Source: Croceibacterium salegens (GTDB taxonomy: Bacteria; Pseudomonadota; Alphaproteobacteria; Sphingomonadales; Sphingomonadaceae). Taken from it: 54,572 nt of DNA. Positions 34,482 through 42,920 of this stretch are shown here, in pieces; position 1 is the stretch's first letter, and each line of letters begins with the position of its first letter. Where the stretch lies: contig NZ_WTYM01000042.1 of the NCBI RefSeq assembly GCF_009827435.1, forward strand, positions 1-54,572. The letters are read 5' to 3'. The notes beneath the pieces are model-generated. The model ran no database searches. It saw only the letters and a program-made list of their open reading frames with translations, and was not told the DNA's origin. Made by a program: the position numbers and the translations under genes.

Positions 34482-34598
34482 GCCAAATGATTACGGAGTG
34501 GGCACCGAGCGCGCGATCCGGCGAGAGACGTCCGCCACTAGAGGTGATCAGTGGAAGTGAGATTGCGTTCGGTGAGATCAATCATCGCGCTCCGAGTG

Positions 34599-35378
34599 TC
34601 AGTGAGCGACGAGACCAAGAAGCTCGTATGGGCTGGACACGCCCAGACGACGGTATGCCCTTTGGCGAAATGTGACGACCGAAGACTTGGCGATGCCGAG
34701 TTCTATCGACGTTGCTTCAACACTTAGGCCAAGCGCAGCCCGCGCGCAGACCTGACGTTGGCGTTGCGTCAAGCTGGCGCAGCGCATCCCGAAACGCTCC
34801 TCGAGCTCGGTCGGCGAAAGAACCCGGTTAGAAGCGGCCTGACTCACCGAGATCGGCAGCATTGGCAAGGCCAGCCGGGCAAGCGCGACGATATTGTCAA
34901 TTTCTCGATCGGAGAACGTTCCTCCGCTTGAATGTCGCGCGACATTCATTCCGCGCCAGCAGTCCCTGCCGCGCTGGACGATGGACACCCGTTCGACGAT
35001 ACCGCCTTCATCGAAAAAACGGCGGCGGAACGCGACCGAGCGAATGTCGCCCGGCCCGATCCGCTGGAGCGCCATCGAACCCGGACGGATTGCGCTGTCG
35101 TACAAGTCCCTGATCGGATCGATTTGCTTGTATTGCTGCGCATAGTCCGCGAACAGCACCGCGATCTGCGGCTCGCAATGGTAGTAACGCAGCGCGTCCT
35201 CGTCAGCGCTTGTCGCTTCGAACAGGTAAATTCGCCGTACACCGGCCGTGAGAGCTTCGACGCAGTCACGCACGACTCCACCCAGACGGCCGCTGCCTAG
35301 CGATCCCAGAAGCCGATCGTACAGGGGATCGATCGCCGGATTCAGGCGAGTGTGGGTGATTTTCCGGATCTCGGCCAC
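34599..35378 (-). CDS. LuxR-type transcriptional regulator
   Basis: I start at GTG 35378 because GGGGAGA lies eight bases before it and it leaves a 105-base divergent promoter region; the open frame continues through the oppositely transcribed BKACE gene to 36584, which is not credible. The 259-residue product has a C-terminal LuxR helix-turn-helix at about 195-255 (LTQRQRQVCARAALGLSVEATSIELGIAKSSVVTFRQRAYRRLGV). The N-terminal 190 residues match no sensor domain I can name, and lack the Tyr/Trp pattern of acyl-homoserine-lactone receptors as far as I can judge. It probably controls the divergent BKACE-MFS pair, with a 22-base dyad between them as candidate operator. Confidence 0.78.
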   Translation of the reverse strand: MAEIRKITHTRLNPAIDPLYDRLLGSLGSGRLGGVVRDCVEALTAGVRRIYLFEATSADEDALRYYHCEPQIAVLFADYAQQYKQIDPIRDLYDSAIRPGSMALQRIGPGDIRSVAFRRRFFDEGGIVERVSIVQRGRDCWRGMNVARHSSGGTFSDREIDNIVALARLALPMLPISVSQAASNRVLSPTELEERFGMRCASLTQRQRQVCARAALGLSVEATSIELGIAKSSVVTFRQRAYRRLGVSSPYELLGLVAH

Positions 35379-35412
35379 AGTGCATTCTCCCCAGGTCCAG
35401 ACGAGTTTGCCC

Positions 35413-35434
35413 TGTCCTCCCGCGATAGGACAGA
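35413..35434. promoter_or_regulatory. Inverted repeat, candidate operator between luxR-type and BKACE genes
   Basis: CTGTCCT and AGGACAG form perfect 7-base arms separated by eight bases (CCCGCGAT). The dyad begins 35 bases upstream of the regulator GTG and ends 49 bases upstream of the BKACE ATG. The size fits a LuxR-type dimer site. Confidence 0.5.
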
Positions 35435-35483
35435 CCTCGAAGCAACTTGGCCCCATCTGTGTCGAAACACTAGGAGAGAGTAA

Positions 35484-36380
35484 ATGCTTGACGGCCGCAA
35501 AGTGATGATCACGGTCGCCCTGAACGGCGGCATGCAGCAAGACCGCGAGGGCGCCGTAGTTCCCAAGCAGCCCGAAGAGATCGGAGAGGCTGCCGCCCGC
35601 TGCTGGGAAGCGGGAGCGTCGTTGGTTCATGTGCACGCGCGAGGGCCGGACGGCAAGAACAGCGGAGACCCGGCGATATACGCTGAGATCATCCGCCAGA
35701 TACGCGCCCGCTCGCCGATCCTGATCCAGACCACAAACGGCATCGGGGTTCGCCGCGACCCGTCGACCGGGCAATTCATCTGGCCGACCGACAGCGAACG
35801 CCTTGGCTTGCTCGAAATCGAGCCTCAGCAGGACCTCTTCGGAATTGCCGGGGGTTCTGCCGACTTCCACAACCCGGAAGGCGGCTATCCCGAAGAAACG
35901 CCCTACGTGAATTCTCCGCAGCTCCTGAAGAGAACTATCGAGGCGGTCTACGCGAAGGGCTCTGCACTCGAATATGAGATCGTCGAGGCCAGTTCCCTGC
36001 ACCGCCTGATGCGGTATGCAGACGAAGGCCTGTTCGACCGCAACCGGTCCAACATCTGGCTCTTGCACGGGGGCGGGTTCGGGGCGACGCCTCCCGTGGC
36101 ACGCAATGTGATCTTCAATATCGATGAGGGCCTGCGAATGTTTCCTCAGGCAATCTGGGGCGTCACCGCGACAGGGCGAGACATGTTTCGCATTGCAACG
36201 ATCGGTCTGGCCATGGGCTGCGATCTTGTCCGCGTTGGCTTCGAAGATGGCATCCACTTGCCGGATGGGACTGTCGCCCGGGATAACGCCGAGATGGTGA
36301 AGGCAGCATCGCGCATCGCCGCGATATTCGGCCTCCAGCCGGCAAGCGTCGAAGAAGCCCGCGCAAGGTTCGGCATATGA
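35484..36380 (+). CDS. BKACE-family beta-keto acid cleavage enzyme
   Basis: A 298-residue TIM-barrel enzyme (former DUF849) with GGAGAG before ATG 35484. The metal-binding HVHAR motif has His49 and His51, and further family blocks are TTNGIGVRRDPSTGQ, NIWLLHGGGF and LVRVGFEDGIHLPDG, whose Glu is the third ligand in known members. BKACE enzymes condense a beta-keto acid with acetyl-CoA, releasing acetoacetate and a new CoA ester. The substrate side chain is not predictable by eye. The gene overlaps the following MFS gene by four bases. Presence here suggests that the pathway passes through a beta-keto acid. Confidence 0.88.
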   Translation: MLDGRKVMITVALNGGMQQDREGAVVPKQPEEIGEAAARCWEAGASLVHVHARGPDGKNSGDPAIYAEIIRQIRARSPILIQTTNGIGVRRDPSTGQFIWPTDSERLGLLEIEPQQDLFGIAGGSADFHNPEGGYPEETPYVNSPQLLKRTIEAVYAKGSALEYEIVEASSLHRLMRYADEGLFDRNRSNIWLLHGGGFGATPPVARNVIFNIDEGLRMFPQAIWGVTATGRDMFRIATIGLAMGCDLVRVGFEDGIHLPDGTVARDNAEMVKAASRIAAIFGLQPASVEEARARFGI

Positions 36381-37600
36381 CCGCCTCGCGCGTTGCGGCC
36401 CGCAAGACGATCGCGATCTGCACCGTGATCTATGCGCTCGACGGACTGATCCACACGATCCTCGGACCGCTCGCTCCCGAGATTGCCCGGACTCTGTCAC
36501 TCGGCAACGCGCAGCTGGGCCCGATATTCTCCTCCAATCTGATCGGGCAGTGCATAGGCCTCGTGTTGTTTCCCGCAATCGCAACGCGGTTCGGACATCG
36601 ATTGACGGTTACTCTCGCTGTAGTCGGGTTTGCGCTGGGCCAGGCCGCTAGCGCGCTTGCCGACAGCGGGGCGCAGCTCTTCGCCATACGCCTGGCAACC
36701 GGAATCTTCCTCGGCGGCTGCCTGCCGAGTTGCCTTGCGATCGTGACCGAACAGGCACCGGAAGGGCGACGGGGTTTGTCGATCCTGAGTCTATTCACCG
36801 GCTACGGCCTCGGTGCCGCGCTCGCAGGCGCCGTCGCGGCCGGTTTCGCGGAATTCGGCGGATGGCGTACGGCGATGGTCGCCATCGGTGCTCTGTCCTT
36901 GGCAACCGCCGTCGGTGCATGGCTGTGGCTGCTCGAGCCGGACCCGTTGCAGCCCGCGTCGTCTGCGCAGGGCCAAGCTGCCGGTACCTTGGCCGCAGTT
37001 GAACTGGTGCGCTCCGAATATATGGTCGGTACGTTGATGCTGTGGCTGCTGTTCATCCTCTTGCTGACCATCAGCTACTGTCTGAACTCGTGGCTTCCGA
37101 TCATGCTGGTCGACGCGGGATTCAGCGAATCCTTCGCTGCACTGTCCGTGACCACGTTCGGGTTCGGCGGCGCCATCGCGGCTCTAGGCGTGGGAATCCT
37201 GATCGATCGCTTCGGTGCGATGACGATCCTGCTTGCGTTCCTCACTATGGCGGCGGCTCTACTGTTTGCGACGGGGCAAGCAATGGAGGATGCCTCCCCC
37301 ACGCTGCTCACGCTGCTCCTCGCAGCGACCGGCTTTTTCAGTCTCGGGGCCTACGGTGGCGTCAACGTCGTGCTGGCTGGCTTTTATCCTGGGCCGCTGC
37401 GGGCCACAGGTATCGGCTGGGCCAAGAGCGTAGGACGGCTCGGAACAGTGATCGCCCCGATCACCATCGGCTTCGCTCTTTCGGCGGGAATGACCGGAAG
37501 CAGCGTAATGTCGCTCTTTGCCGTTCCCGCGGTCCTGGCCGGGCTAGCGCTCGTCGTAATTTCATTCACTGCCACTTGGCGGGCCCATTCGACGGGATAG
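36377..37600 (+). CDS. MFS transporter coupled to BKACE
   Basis: A 407-residue, 12-helix transporter whose ATG overlaps the BKACE stop (ATGA). The N-terminus TIAICTVIYALDGLIHTILGPLAPEIARTLSL with Asp in TM1, and the GFGGAIAALGVGILIDRFGAM loop, resemble the aromatic acid/H+ symporter group (AAHS). It probably imports the acid whose downstream product is handled by BKACE. The 238 bases that follow, to the convergent SulP gene, hold no recognisable gene or terminator. Confidence 0.86.
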   Translation: MTASRVAARKTIAICTVIYALDGLIHTILGPLAPEIARTLSLGNAQLGPIFSSNLIGQCIGLVLFPAIATRFGHRLTVTLAVVGFALGQAASALADSGAQLFAIRLATGIFLGGCLPSCLAIVTEQAPEGRRGLSILSLFTGYGLGAALAGAVAAGFAEFGGWRTAMVAIGALSLATAVGAWLWLLEPDPLQPASSAQGQAAGTLAAVELVRSEYMVGTLMLWLLFILLLTISYCLNSWLPIMLVDAGFSESFAALSVTTFGFGGAIAALGVGILIDRFGAMTILLAFLTMAAALLFATGQAMEDASPTLLTLLLAATGFFSLGAYGGVNVVLAGFYPGPLRATGIGWAKSVGRLGTVIAPITIGFALSAGMTGSSVMSLFAVPAVLAGLALVVISFTATWRAHSTG

Positions 37601-37838
37601 GTCGCGAACCTTCAGAGCCGAAACATATTTGAGATGCGTTCTGTCATTCTTGCTGGGTTCGATTCTGGTTCGGACGGCGTCAGGCAACGGCGAAAGCATA
37701 GAACACTCCGCCGGTTGTGTTTTGCGGGCGAGGCCAGGGGGAGGCTCCTGCTGGGATGGTGTCTGCGTGCTCGAATATGGATTGGGTATTCGGCTTCCAC
37801 TCTCTCCGCCAGTTTTCCGAAGCAAAGCCCGGAAGCGC

Positions 37839-39506
37839 TCAGTCATCCAGGCTGGCTATGGCATCGGCAACAGCCTTTCGCGTCGAAGCGCCTATCGATG
37901 GACTGGCCTGGAACAGGTGGACGCTGCCGCCAAGGTCGAGCTTGCCTGAACGGGTGAGCTGGTCGGCAAGATCATCACCCACCCCGCTGAGATACAGGGC
38001 TCCGCCTACTTCGGCCAGTTGATCGGCATAGTCGTCAAGCACATCGATCAGGGTTGCGCCCGCTGGACTGTGTCCGCGCAACCGCAATACGACAACCGGT
38101 TCGATGGCCGACCGGGGATCAGGCAGCTTTTCCGCAAGGGTCCTGGCGCCGGCGAAGAACAGGCTACCATGAACATCTAGGATCGTAACGTCATCACCTT
38201 CCAGTCTTGCGGGTGGAGCGGTCTCTTCGACAGTACCATCGGCTCGCCGGATGAGCCGGTGAACCGCAACATCCCTTGCCGATGAACCGACAAAGTAGAC
38301 CATCGTCACCAGGACCCCAACTCCCACCGCAATGGGAATGGAGGTCAGGAGGCAGGCAACAAAGGTAACGAGAATGGCCCAGCGTGCCCCGCCCGCGGTC
38401 TTCCAGACCGATAAGGCCTCGCGGCCGTTGAACGCGCCGACCCCTGCCATGATCATCATCGCGGCCAGCACCGACATCGGAACGCGAGCGACCAGTTGAG
38501 GTAACAGCGCTATGAAGGCGACCATCCAGATTGCCGAAAATATCCCGGCGTAACGGGAGCGGGCCCCGAGCGAAATGTTCAGTGCCGTTTGCCCCACGGA
38601 GCCCCCGGCGGGAATTGCGGTGAAAAGGCTGCCCGCAAGGTTGGCAATACCCTGCGCGGTCATGTCCCGCGAGACGCTGGCGGGACGGCCGTCGAGGTTC
38701 TGGGCGGTCTGGGCGACCCCGGCCGCCTGTATTGCAATCACCACAGCAATCGCAAAGGCTGATGCCGCGAGATCCAGGGTGAAGAGGCCAAAGTCGGGAA
38801 GGCGCGGGATCGGGAGGCCGCTTGGGATTTCGCTCTGCGATCCGACGTCCGCTACGTCGCTCCATCCAATCAGGACCACGAGTAGGGATGGCACGAGGAG
38901 AGCAACTATCGCGCCCCAATTTCTCCAGCGCGTTCGTCCCAGGGCCACCATTATGGCCAGGGCGAGGCATCCGATCGCAGCGGTGTGGAGGTGGATTTCA
39001 CCCAACTTGGCAGGAAGACCAAACATCTTGACCAGCGCGCTGCCGGCCGGCGCACTGAATCCGAGCAATTGCGGAAACTGATCGAGAATGAGCGTGACCG
39101 AGACTCCGAGCAGGAAGCCCGTCATCACGGCATGCGAAACGAAACGCATCAGCCTGCCCGCGCGAAGCACTCCCATGAGCAGCAGCAAGCCACCGATCAT
39201 GCCGACCAGCAACATCAGTGCGGGTTCCCGGTCGGATGGCTCGTATGCCGACAGCGCCTCGGCCGCCGCTATTGCCGATGCGCTTGTCGCCGCGATCTGC
39301 ATCCGCTGGGTACCCAGCAGCCAGTTGCCGGCAGAAGGAGCTACGACGCTGGTGTAAAGACCGAGAACGGGATTGACGCCCACCATGGCGGCAGATGCGA
39401 GGCCGTCGGGTATGGCGACCACCGCGTTGATCAGGCCGACGACAGGCTCGCGCCGTAATCGACTCCATTTCCCGGCAAGTCCGGCTTCCGCGTCAGTACC
39501 AGCCAT
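37839..39506 (-). CDS. SulP-family anion transporter with STAS domain
   Basis: A 555-residue SulP/SLC26 protein with AGAGGTGG upstream of ATG 39506. The membrane part starts near GLINAVVAIPDGLASAAMVGVNPVLGLYTS (the family signature in TM1-2) and includes AIPAGGSVGQTALNISLGARSRYAG. A C-terminal STAS domain spans about 430-550 (VTILDVHGSLFFAGARTL). These proteins carry sulfate, bicarbonate or other anions, and the exact ion is not visible. It is divergent from an ArsR-type regulator that shares a BigR-like cysteine, which would fit a sulfur-related role. Confidence 0.9.
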   Translation of the reverse strand: MAGTDAEAGLAGKWSRLRREPVVGLINAVVAIPDGLASAAMVGVNPVLGLYTSVVAPSAGNWLLGTQRMQIAATSASAIAAAEALSAYEPSDREPALMLLVGMIGGLLLLMGVLRAGRLMRFVSHAVMTGFLLGVSVTLILDQFPQLLGFSAPAGSALVKMFGLPAKLGEIHLHTAAIGCLALAIMVALGRTRWRNWGAIVALLVPSLLVVLIGWSDVADVGSQSEIPSGLPIPRLPDFGLFTLDLAASAFAIAVVIAIQAAGVAQTAQNLDGRPASVSRDMTAQGIANLAGSLFTAIPAGGSVGQTALNISLGARSRYAGIFSAIWMVAFIALLPQLVARVPMSVLAAMMIMAGVGAFNGREALSVWKTAGGARWAILVTFVACLLTSIPIAVGVGVLVTMVYFVGSSARDVAVHRLIRRADGTVEETAPPARLEGDDVTILDVHGSLFFAGARTLAEKLPDPRSAIEPVVVLRLRGHSPAGATLIDVLDDYADQLAEVGGALYLSGVGDDLADQLTRSGKLDLGGSVHLFQASPSIGASTRKAVADAIASLDD

Positions 39507-39824
39507 TCGGCCACCTCTAACGCCTTGTACGCACCCGATCGGGTCGGTTTTGGTCAGAGCGATTTGAGCTGGTTCCTGCAGGCCCGCGAGAAGTCGGACG
39601 CCGGCTCAAGTTCGCGCGATGGGAACACGGCTGCGCCGACCGGAGACACCTCGTGATCGGACTAGAAGCTCCGTCAGTTTTTTCCTGTCTTTCGCATTCC
39701 TGGTAGTCGCAGCGATTGAATATCCCTGCGGACAGACCATATCGATTGTGCGGGTCGCAGCGAGCGGGCAAGAAGGCCACGCAAGCCTTTGCACTCACAC
39801 CTGAAATCGGATTATGGAGCTGCC
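39507..39824. other. Divergent intergenic region between sulP-type and arsR-type genes
   Basis: About 320 bases with the promoters of both genes. Short frames here look non-coding. I see AT-richer stretches near 39675-39695 and 39715-39750 but no perfect inverted repeat that I would call the ArsR operator. Confidence 0.4.
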
Positions 39825-40181
39825 ATGAATTCGAATGTCAGTCCTGTGGAACTCGACACGCTTGAAGCGGTGTCGGAGAGCGAAATCGAGGTCCTGCGCG
39901 AAAGTGCGCACCGGGCCTCGACCTTGCTCAAGCAACTCGCAAACGAGCAGCGCCTGCTCATCATGTGCAAGCTGATGGAAGGCGAATGCTCGGTCTCGTA
40001 CCTCGCCGAACATATCGGCCTCGCGCAGTCGGCAACTTCACAGCACCTCGCCAAGCTGCGCGAAACCGGCCTGCTTGCAACGCGCCGCGACGCGCAAAGC
40101 ATCTATTACCGCATCGGCGACGAAAACGCCGTGCGCGTGCTCAAGACCCTGTGCGAGATATTCGCCCCGCCGGGTCACTGA
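39825..40181 (+). CDS. ArsR-family regulator, BigR/SqrR-like
   Basis: ATG 39825 with GGAG nine bases before; the frame extends to 39789. The 118-residue winged-helix protein has LLKQLANEQRLLIMCKLMEGECSVSYL, recognition helix AQSATSQHLAKLRETGLL and wing TRRDAQSIYYRI. The alpha-2 Cys48 aligns with the reactive cysteine of BigR/SqrR persulfide sensors, and a second cysteine, Cys110, lies in the last helix (TLCEIFA), one turn before the usual position. No arsenic or zinc CxC motif is present. The gene immediately precedes cydAB, so it likely controls the oxidase operon. Reactive sulfur as signal is an inference. Confidence 0.8.
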   Translation: MNSNVSPVELDTLEAVSESEIEVLRESAHRASTLLKQLANEQRLLIMCKLMEGECSVSYLAEHIGLAQSATSQHLAKLRETGLLATRRDAQSIYYRIGDENAVRVLKTLCEIFAPPGH

Positions 40182-40264
40182 CGGGCGCTGCGTTGCGTGC
40201 GATGCAACACCGGATGACGACAAAGCACTTGGGACTGGCAGAAGCGAGGGCGTAGGAAGCCGGC

Positions 40265-41680
40265 ATGGCCTCGCTACTCGACCCCCTCCTCCTCGCCCGG
40301 GTCCAGTTCGCCTTCACGGTCAGCTTCCATTTCATCTTCCCGTCGTTCTCGATCGGGCTCGCGAGTTTCCTGATGGTGCTCGAAGGTCTGTGGCTGAAGA
40401 CCGGGAAGTCGATCTACCTCGACCTGTTCAGGTTCTGGCTGAAGATCTTCGCCGTGGCCTTCGCCATGGGCGTCGTCTCGGGGATCGTCATGAGCTACCA
40501 GTTCGGCACAAACTGGGCGGTGTTCTCCGACAAGGCCGGGCCGGTGATCGGGCCGCTGATGGCCTACGAGGTCCTGACCGCCTTCTTCCTCGAAGCGGGC
40601 TTCCTCGGCGTGATGCTGTTCGGGATGAACAAGGTCGGCAAGGGCCTGCATTTCGCCGCCACCTGCATGGTCGCGCTCGGCACGTTTATCTCGGCGTTCT
40701 GGATCCTTTCGGTCAACAGCTGGATGCAGACTCCGACCGGTTACGAGATTGCCGCCAACGGCCAGTTCCTTCCCGGCCCGAGCTGGTGGGCGATCGTCTT
40801 CAACTCGAGCTTCCCCTATCGTCTCATCCACACCGTGCTCGCCGCCTACCTGACCACCGCCTTCGCCGTCGGCGGCGCCGGCGCCTGGCACCTGCTGAAG
40901 GACCCGGCGAACGCCCACGCGCGCAAGATGTTCTCGATGGCGATGTGGATGGCCGCGCTGGTCACGCCGATGCAGATACTTGCAGGCGACCAGCACGGGC
41001 TAAACACGCTCGAACACCAGCCGGCCAAGGTCATGGCAATGGAGGGGCATTTCCAGAGCCACCCCGACGGCGCACCGCTGGTCCTGTTCGGCATTCCCGA
41101 CAGCGAGGCGCAGACGATGCATTACTCGGTCGAGATTCCGAAAGCCTCCTCGCTGATACTCAAGCACGACCTCGACGCACCGCTTGCGGGGCTCGACTCC
41201 GTTGCGCCCGAGGACAGGCCTCCGGTCGGGCCGGTGTTCTGGGCCTTCCGGCTCATGGTAGGGATCGGCACGGCCATGCTCGGCGTCGGGCTGTGGAGCC
41301 TCGTCGCGCGCTGGCGCGGCAAGCTCTACGACTGGCGCTTGCTGCACCGCGCCGCGCTGCTGATGTCGCCCGCCGGGTTTGTGGCGGTTATCGCCGGCTG
41401 GGTCACCACCGAGGTGGGGCGCCAGCCGTGGACGATCTATGGACTGCTGCGCACCGCCGATTCCGCCAGCCCGCTCGGTGCGCCGGCGGTCGGAGCCTCG
41501 CTGCTCGCCTTCGTCGTCGTCTACTTCGCCGTGTTCGGGATCGGCGTTTGGTACCTGCTGCGGCTGATGGCGCATACCCCGCACAGCGGTGAGACCGGCG
41601 TTGCCGGGCAGGAAACCGGGCCGGTGCGCACCTCAGGGATCGTGCCGGGCACGGCACCCCGGCTGGAGCGCGAGCCATGA
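40265..41680 (+). CDS. cydA: Cytochrome bd-type quinol oxidase subunit I
   Basis: A 471-residue membrane protein. The N-terminus DPLLLARVQFAFTVSFHFIFPSFSIG carries His22 as the axial ligand of the oxygen-reducing site; HTVLAAYLTTAF supplies another heme ligand and MQILAGDQHG contains the family Met/Gln region. VTTEVGRQPW is the near-invariant late motif. The Q-loop is short, as in cyanide-insensitive (CioA-type) enzymes. It oxidises quinol and reduces oxygen to water in the cytoplasmic membrane, with resistance to sulfide and cyanide in studied relatives. It follows the ArsR gene after 83 bases and overlaps cydB by four bases. Confidence 0.95.
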   Translation: MASLLDPLLLARVQFAFTVSFHFIFPSFSIGLASFLMVLEGLWLKTGKSIYLDLFRFWLKIFAVAFAMGVVSGIVMSYQFGTNWAVFSDKAGPVIGPLMAYEVLTAFFLEAGFLGVMLFGMNKVGKGLHFAATCMVALGTFISAFWILSVNSWMQTPTGYEIAANGQFLPGPSWWAIVFNSSFPYRLIHTVLAAYLTTAFAVGGAGAWHLLKDPANAHARKMFSMAMWMAALVTPMQILAGDQHGLNTLEHQPAKVMAMEGHFQSHPDGAPLVLFGIPDSEAQTMHYSVEIPKASSLILKHDLDAPLAGLDSVAPEDRPPVGPVFWAFRLMVGIGTAMLGVGLWSLVARWRGKLYDWRLLHRAALLMSPAGFVAVIAGWVTTEVGRQPWTIYGLLRTADSASPLGAPAVGASLLAFVVVYFAVFGIGVWYLLRLMAHTPHSGETGVAGQETGPVRTSGIVPGTAPRLEREP

Positions 41681-42684
41681 GCGGCAGCATCGACCTGACG
41701 ACGATCTGGGCCTTCATCATCGCCTTCGCGGTGTTCGCCTATGTCGTAATGGACGGATTCGATCTCGGCATCGGCATCCTTTTCCCCGCGGTGACCGTGG
41801 GCCACGGGCGCAACCGGGCGATGAACGCCATTGCGCCGGTGTGGGACGGCAACGAGACCTGGCTGGTGCTCGGCGGCGGCGGGCTGATGGCCGCCTTCCC
41901 GCTGGCCTACGCGGTGATCCTGCCGGCGACCTACCCGCTGATCATCGCCATGCTGCTCGGCCTGGTCTTCCGCGGCGTGGCATTCGAGTTCCGCTGGCGC
42001 GACGAGGCGCACCGGCCGTTCTGGGACCTCGCCTTCTTCGGCGGCTCTCTGGTCGCGGCAATGAGCCAGGGGATGATCCTCGGCGCGCTGCTTCAGGGCA
42101 TCGAGGTCGCCGATCGCGCCTATTCCGGAAGCTGGTGGGACTGGCTGACGCCCTACACCCTGCTGACCGGGCTCGGCACCGTCGCCGCATACGCGCTGCT
42201 CGGCGCCTGCTGGTTGATCTGGAAGCTGTCGGGCGATGTTCAGGAGAACGCCTATCGCCTTGCGACCCGGGCGGCCGTCGCAACGCTGGTGCTGATGGCC
42301 GCGGTCAGCGCCTACAACCTCGTGCTACTCGACCAGTATCGCCATCGCTGGCTGGAGCTGCCCAACATCCTGTTCGCTAGCCAGGTCCCGCTACTCACCG
42401 CGATCGTTGCCGCGACGCTGTTCTGGGCGCTCAAGCGGCGCCGGGAACTGGCCCCGTTCCTCCTTGCCCTCGCCCTGTTCCTTCTCGGCATGGCCGGTCT
42501 CGGCGTGACCATCTGGCCCAATGTGGTGCCGCCTGCGATTTCGATCTGGGAGGCCGCCGCCCCGCATCGGAGCCAGGTCTTCATGCTGGTCGGCGTGGCG
42601 ATCACCCTGCCGCTGATCATCGGCTATACTGGCTGGGCTTACTGGGTCTTCCGCGGCAAGGTCGGCACCGAGGGATACCACTGA
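41677..42684 (+). CDS. cydB: Cytochrome bd-type quinol oxidase subunit II
   Basis: A 335-residue polytopic protein with the family opening TIWAFIIAFAVFAYVVMDGFDLGIGIL, the VWDGNETWLVLGGGGL block and GLVFRGVAFEFRWR. The length is normal. The ATG overlaps the cydA stop (ATGA) and its own stop overlaps the next small gene (TGATG), so all three are translationally coupled. Together they form the bd oxidase heterodimer with its small accessory subunit. Confidence 0.95.
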   Translation: MSGSIDLTTIWAFIIAFAVFAYVVMDGFDLGIGILFPAVTVGHGRNRAMNAIAPVWDGNETWLVLGGGGLMAAFPLAYAVILPATYPLIIAMLLGLVFRGVAFEFRWRDEAHRPFWDLAFFGGSLVAAMSQGMILGALLQGIEVADRAYSGSWWDWLTPYTLLTGLGTVAAYALLGACWLIWKLSGDVQENAYRLATRAAVATLVLMAAVSAYNLVLLDQYRHRWLELPNILFASQVPLLTAIVAATLFWALKRRRELAPFLLALALFLLGMAGLGVTIWPNVVPPAISIWEAAAPHRSQVFMLVGVAITLPLIIGYTGWAYWVFRGKVGTEGYH

Positions 42685-42812
42685 TGACCGCGCCCGGCGA
42701 AAGCCTCGCCCCGCTGTGGCGGCGGCTGGCGTGGATGGCGGCGATATGGGCCGCCAGCGTGACGGTGCTGGGCTTCGTCGCCTGGCTGCTGCGGCTGGTC
42801 CTGGCGCCCTGA
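42684..42812 (+). CDS. DUF2474 small membrane subunit of the cytochrome bd operon
   Basis: A 42-residue protein read directly from the DNA, starting MTAPGESLAPLWRRLAWM and ending RLVLAP. One transmembrane helix spans about residues 19-38 (AAIWAASVTVLGFVAWLLR). The PLWRRLAWM..WAAS pattern matches DUF2474 proteins encoded after cydAB in proteobacteria, analogous in position to CydX. The start shares a base with the cydB stop. It probably stabilises the oxidase. Confidence 0.82.
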   Translation: MTAPGESLAPLWRRLAWMAAIWAASVTVLGFVAWLLRLVLAP

Positions 42813-42920
42813 AAACCGGTCCCGGCCGGGCGCGGAATCGACGCGCAAAGAAAATCCGGCCTGAGTCACAAACAAGTCATATCGGCACCCCACAAGGCCC
42901 CCGAGACAGGGGCAATTGGC

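Noticed and set aside
35413-35434. Reading the dyad as a quorum-sensing lux box
   Set aside because: The CTG...CAG ends resemble a lux box, but spacing and inner bases differ and the regulator shows no recognisable acyl-homoserine-lactone-binding domain.
34599-36584. A 661-codon minus-strand frame that would make a very long LuxR-type protein
   Set aside because: The N-terminal 400 residues are antisense to the well-supported BKACE gene and have shadow composition (Arg/Ala/Gly-rich, no domain). A ribosome binding site before GTG 35378 gives the real start.
37601-37838. Several short frames on both strands between the MFS and SulP genes
   Set aside because: No ribosome binding sites, no recognisable motifs, and they overlap the ends of real genes.
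39735-39755. ATATCGATTGTG as a sixth LacI-type operator
   Set aside because: Only the right half matches the CGATTG core; the left arm does not, and the neighbouring genes (SulP, ArsR) do not belong to the sugar-ester locus.
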